Shown here piece by piece: positions 5,134 through 7,684 of a DNA stretch of 7,684 nucleotides. Both the position numbers and the translations under genes were made by a program. Positions within the stretch are counted from its first letter, which is position 1. Every line of letters starts with the position of its first letter. The DNA is from Promethearchaeota archaeon. GTDB taxonomy: Archaea > Asgardarchaeota > Lokiarchaeia > Sigyniarchaeales > SOKP01. The notes below the pieces were generated by a model. The model was not told the DNA's origin, ran no database searches, and was given only the letters and a program-made list of their open reading frames with translations. Where the stretch lies: NCBI GenBank assembly GCA_030615145.1, contig JAUWZT010000177.1, forward strand, positions 1 to 7,684, given 5' to 3'.

Positions 5134-7458
5134 TTATTTATACAGTTCTTCAGGAGCTTTTGAATATTGATCGTGAATTTTTTTGGCTCTATCTGCTCCT
5201 TTAAGGATTTTTTCAAGTGCCTCATCGAAATCTGCTTTTGATATTACAACTTCATTAACTAATTGAGACCGAATGGTTTTAATTTTCTCTTCTAATTCTT
5301 GTATGTCTTTATTACTAGCTTTTTCTGATTGTAATTGTTCTAGTTGAATATTATAGTCTTGTATTTCCTTCCTCTTTTCGTTAAAGGCTGGAATAGCTCT
5401 TCTAATTGTCAATAATGTCGCTTCTTCAGAAAGGGCTTGGATATCGGCACCAGTATATCCCTCGAAACCTTCAATTAAGCTCTCAATATTAACATTGCTT
5501 GCTAGTGGTTTATTTTTAAGGTGAATTTTAAATATGGCTTTACGTGATTCTAAATCTGGCATAGAAACCTCGATATGTCTTCCAAACCTTCCAGAACGTA
5601 ATAACGCGGGGTCAAGCATGTCAGGTCGATTTGTCGCAGCGAGTAAAATAACATTTTTTAAATCTTCTAAACCGTCCATTTCAGTTAATAATTGGGAAAT
5701 GACTTGATCAGTTACCTCTGAACTTGCAGACCTCCCTCTCACTCCTGCAATTGCATCGATCTCGTCAAAAAATATAATGCATGGAGATGCTGACCTCGCT
5801 TTTCTAAACGTTTCTCTTACTGCCTTTGAACTTTCACCAACCCATTTAGATAGAAATTCTGGACCTTTCACTGAGATAAAATTTATTTCGGTTTCATGAG
5901 CTAAAGCTCTTGCTAACAGAGTTTTTCCAGTACCGGGGGGTCCAAACAATAAAATTCCACTTGGCGGTTTTGAAGATAAATGTTTATATAATTCAGGATA
6001 CTTCAATGGCCATTCAATAATTTCTCTTAATTGTAATTTGGCATCTTCTAGTCCTCCAACATCTTCCCAAGTTTCTGTGGGTTGGGAAATAATTACTTCC
6101 CTTAAGGCCGAAGGTTCGATGTTATTTAACGCCAAGGTAAAATTTTCCATTTCTATTTTAATTGAACTTAAAATTTCAAAAGGAATTGGCTTGTCTAAAT
6201 CTATTTTTGGAAGGATTTCTCTAATAGATAGCATCGCCGCTTCTTTAGCTAACGCTTCAACATCTGCACCTACAAAACCATGAGTTTTTTCTGCAATAGT
6301 TCTAAGATCCACATCATCATCTAACGGCATACCACGCGTGTGAATTTGTAATATTTCATATCGACCGTGCGTATCAGGTACGCCAATCTCAATTTCTTTG
6401 TCAAATCTACCAGGCCTTCTTAGTGCAATATCAATATCGTTTACTCGATTTGTTGCTCCAATGACGATAATTTCGCCTCTTCCTTCTAAACCATCGAGTA
6501 GAGAGAGTAACTGAGCTACAACCCTTCTCTCGACCTCTCCAGTGACTTCCCCTCTTTTTGGGGCTATCGAATCTAATTCATCGATAAATATTATTGAAGG
6601 AGCGTTATTCTTAGCATCGTCAAAAATGTTCCTAAGGTTTTGTTCACTTTGGCCATAAAACTTACTCATAATTTCAGGACCGCTAATTGTAATAAAATGA
6701 GCGTCAGTCTCGAAAGCTACTGCCCTTGCTAATAAAGTTTTACCCGTTCCCGGAGGACCATGAAGCAAGACTCCCTTAGGAGGATCGATTCCTATTCTTT
6801 TAAACAATTCAGGATGTCTCATTGGTAATTCGATCATTTCACGTATTCTTTGAATTTCATCTTCTAATCCACCAATATCCTCATAGCTTACTCTTGATTT
6901 TTCTCTTTCTACAAGTTCTTTATGTGTTTTTTCGCTTAATTTAATTTTTGTTCCAAGGTGAATTCTGACCGCAATAGTCTTTGGTTCAAAATCTACGATT
7001 ATTAAGTCGTATTTTTTACGATAATTCCAAAAGCTTATAACATCATCTTTAGTTATTACTCTATTTTCTAGTAACCTATTTAGTTGTCTAGGGCTAATTA
7101 CAACTGGCTCTGTTAAACTTGCGAATACTACTTTTTCGGCTAAAATCGCTTCAATTTTACGAATCTCTACGTAATCATCAATCGTTACTTGTATATTCCT
7201 TCTTAAAGACGAATCGAGCCTTAGGACTCCAGTTCCTTTATCTTCGGGTTTACCAGGATATAATAATGCGGCTGTCCTTGATTTTGTTAAGGGGGAAAAT
7301 ATCTCAATCGCATCACCATTCTTTAAGTTTAACTTGCTGGTTATATTAGGGTCAATTCTTATTCTACCTTTGCCAGAATCTTCTTTGAATGCGTCTTTTA
7401 CTCTTAACCTATTTTCTTTTCCTTCTTTTCCTTCATAACCACTTGAAATACCACTCAT
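5134..7458 (-). CDS. cdc48: Cdc48/VAT-type AAA+ ATPase (p97 homologue)
   Basis: A 774-residue double-ring unfoldase that pulls proteins apart using ATP in the cytoplasm. The N-domain (about 17-185) is followed by D1 and D2. D1 has Walker A GPPGTGKT (234-241), pore loop KFYGQSE (266-272), Walker B IIFIDE (289-294), sensor ATN (335-337) and arginine-finger region RRPGRFD (347-353). D2 has Walker A (506-513), pore loop KWVGESS (538-544), Walker B IIFFDE (561-566) and RSGRFGR (621-627). A predicted coiled-coil insert (about 692-733) interrupts the D2 lid before FDEALEKIL. The protein ends in LYK, a hydrophobic-Tyr-X motif like those that let ATPases dock on the 20S proteasome. I chose ATG at 7458: it follows the hsp20 stop by 4 bp and has AGGT 8 nt upstream. 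A TTG at 7503 would add 15 residues overlapping hsp20. The neighbours are hsp20 upstream and a Phr/HSR1-like regulator downstream. Confidence 0.97.
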   Translation of the reverse strand: MSGISSGYEGKEGKENRLRVKDAFKEDSGKGRIRIDPNITSKLNLKNGDAIEIFSPLTKSRTAALLYPGKPEDKGTGVLRLDSSLRRNIQVTIDDYVEIRKIEAILAEKVVFASLTEPVVISPRQLNRLLENRVITKDDVISFWNYRKKYDLIIVDFEPKTIAVRIHLGTKIKLSEKTHKELVEREKSRVSYEDIGGLEDEIQRIREMIELPMRHPELFKRIGIDPPKGVLLHGPPGTGKTLLARAVAFETDAHFITISGPEIMSKFYGQSEQNLRNIFDDAKNNAPSIIFIDELDSIAPKRGEVTGEVERRVVAQLLSLLDGLEGRGEIIVIGATNRVNDIDIALRRPGRFDKEIEIGVPDTHGRYEILQIHTRGMPLDDDVDLRTIAEKTHGFVGADVEALAKEAAMLSIREILPKIDLDKPIPFEILSSIKIEMENFTLALNNIEPSALREVIISQPTETWEDVGGLEDAKLQLREIIEWPLKYPELYKHLSSKPPSGILLFGPPGTGKTLLARALAHETEINFISVKGPEFLSKWVGESSKAVRETFRKARSASPCIIFFDEIDAIAGVRGRSASSEVTDQVISQLLTEMDGLEDLKNVILLAATNRPDMLDPALLRSGRFGRHIEVSMPDLESRKAIFKIHLKNKPLASNVNIESLIEGFEGYTGADIQALSEEATLLTIRRAIPAFNEKRKEIQDYNIQLEQLQSEKASNKDIQELEEKIKTIRSQLVNEVVISKADFDEALEKILKGADRAKKIHDQYSKAPEELYK
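5135..5142 (-). promoter_or_regulatory. Candidate internal TATA box for the regulator gene
   Basis: TATAAATA on the minus strand is a full TATA match. It predicts initiation near 5113 and a leader of about 15 nt before the ATG at 5099. It coincides with the last codons and stop of cdc48, so it may be a by-product of coding sequence. If real, it allows the regulator to be expressed separately from hsp20-cdc48. Confidence 0.4.
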
Positions 7459-7462
7459 CTTT

Positions 7463-7684
7463 TTATACCTGTTTGTTAATTTTTCGCATAATAATAGATA
7501 CAATTCCGTTGTTGACCTCTACAACATGATCCTTCAAAGTGGATTCAAACGGTAATTGTAGCTTCTTTTCAAAATTTTGGAAATTACTTTCAGTTAATAT
7601 TTTCAGTTTTCTTCAATCCTCGCTTAAAATTAAAACAATATGGCATTTTTCTATTCCAGGAAGTTCTATTACAATTTCAGCGTA
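7463..7684 (-). pseudogene. hsp20: 3' part of an Hsp20/alpha-crystallin small heat-shock protein gene, interrupted by in-frame TGA
   Basis: The frame enters from the right edge of the window, so the N-terminal part is not visible. The 73 readable codons encode the second half of an alpha-crystallin domain: YAEIVIELPGIEKCHIVLILSED, then TGA (7613-7615), then RKLKILTE, KLQLPFE and VEVNNGIVSIIMRK, ending in TAA at 7463. LPGIEK, the LP..(E) strand and NGIVSI are the usual Hsp20 landmarks on both sides of the TGA and in the same frame. Many homologues have Gly at that position (SEDGRKL), so a GGA-to-TGA change is the simplest origin. The gene may be a recent pseudogene, carry a sequencing error, or be read through; a truncated product would lack the last strands and the tail. 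It ends 4 bp before cdc48, with which it is probably cotranscribed. The function would be an ATP-independent holdase for unfolded proteins. Confidence 0.78.
7467..7470 (-). promoter_or_regulatory. Shine-Dalgarno sequence for cdc48
   Basis: AGGT on the minus strand, 8 nt before the ATG at 7458 and overlapping the last codons of hsp20. The arrangement suggests coupled translation of hsp20 and cdc48 and favours this ATG over the TTG at 7503. Confidence 0.45.

Noticed and set aside
7459..7503. TTG at 7503 as the cdc48 start, giving 15 extra residues
   Set aside because: It would overlap the hsp20 3' end, the extra residues are unlike Cdc48 N-termini, and ATG at 7458 has better spacing to AGGT and to the hsp20 stop.

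Overview
The window looks like chromosomal DNA from an AT-rich archaeon. The evidence is a proline tRNA gene without an encoded CCA end, an archaemetzincin, a two-ring Cdc48/VAT-type AAA+ ATPase, a repressor of the Phr/HSR1 heat-shock type, archaeal TATA-like boxes, and several genes without a Shine-Dalgarno sequence. A polyferredoxin resembling the FwdF/FmdF subunit of formylmethanofuran dehydrogenase points to a lineage with methanofuran-linked C1 chemistry, such as a methanogen relative, an Asgard archaeon or another Wood-Ljungdahl archaeon. I cannot fix the phylum from this sequence alone.

Layout. An ADP-ribosylglycohydrolase gene (180-1190, +) runs tail to tail into an archaemetzincin gene (1187-1756, -), and their ends overlap by 4 bp. 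The intergenic region beyond holds two perfect inverted repeats flanking a TATA-like box. tRNA-Pro(UGG) follows (1984-2057, +). A small unrecognised ORF (2146-2448, -) and a polyferredoxin gene (2568 to about 3638, -) come next. The polyferredoxin has no ATG, GTG or TTG at its true 5' end and seems to start at an ATT codon preceded by GGGAG. The rest is a minus-strand gene run read from right to left: the 3' part of an hsp20 gene (interrupted by an in-frame TGA), cdc48, a winged-helix regulator with a coiled coil, and a small HEYIH zincin with a TTG start.

How the genes work together. The run hsp20 - cdc48 - Phr/HSR1-like regulator is a compact protein quality-control locus. It would supply a holdase chaperone, an unfoldase whose C-terminus ends in a hydrophobic-Tyr-X motif of the kind that docks on 20S proteasomes, and a probable repressor of both. 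From memory, Archaeoglobus fulgidus carries the same three functions together (AF1296-AF1298), and Pyrococcus Phr represses an hsp20 gene and an AAA+ ATPase gene, so the regulatory link is well motivated although not proven here.

The points most worth a second look are the in-frame TGA in hsp20, the non-canonical start of the polyferredoxin, the palindromes upstream of the archaemetzincin, and the unassigned zincin that trails the heat-shock genes. I saw no CRISPR array, insertion sequence, or phage or plasmid module. No stretch longer than 300 bases is without a gene.
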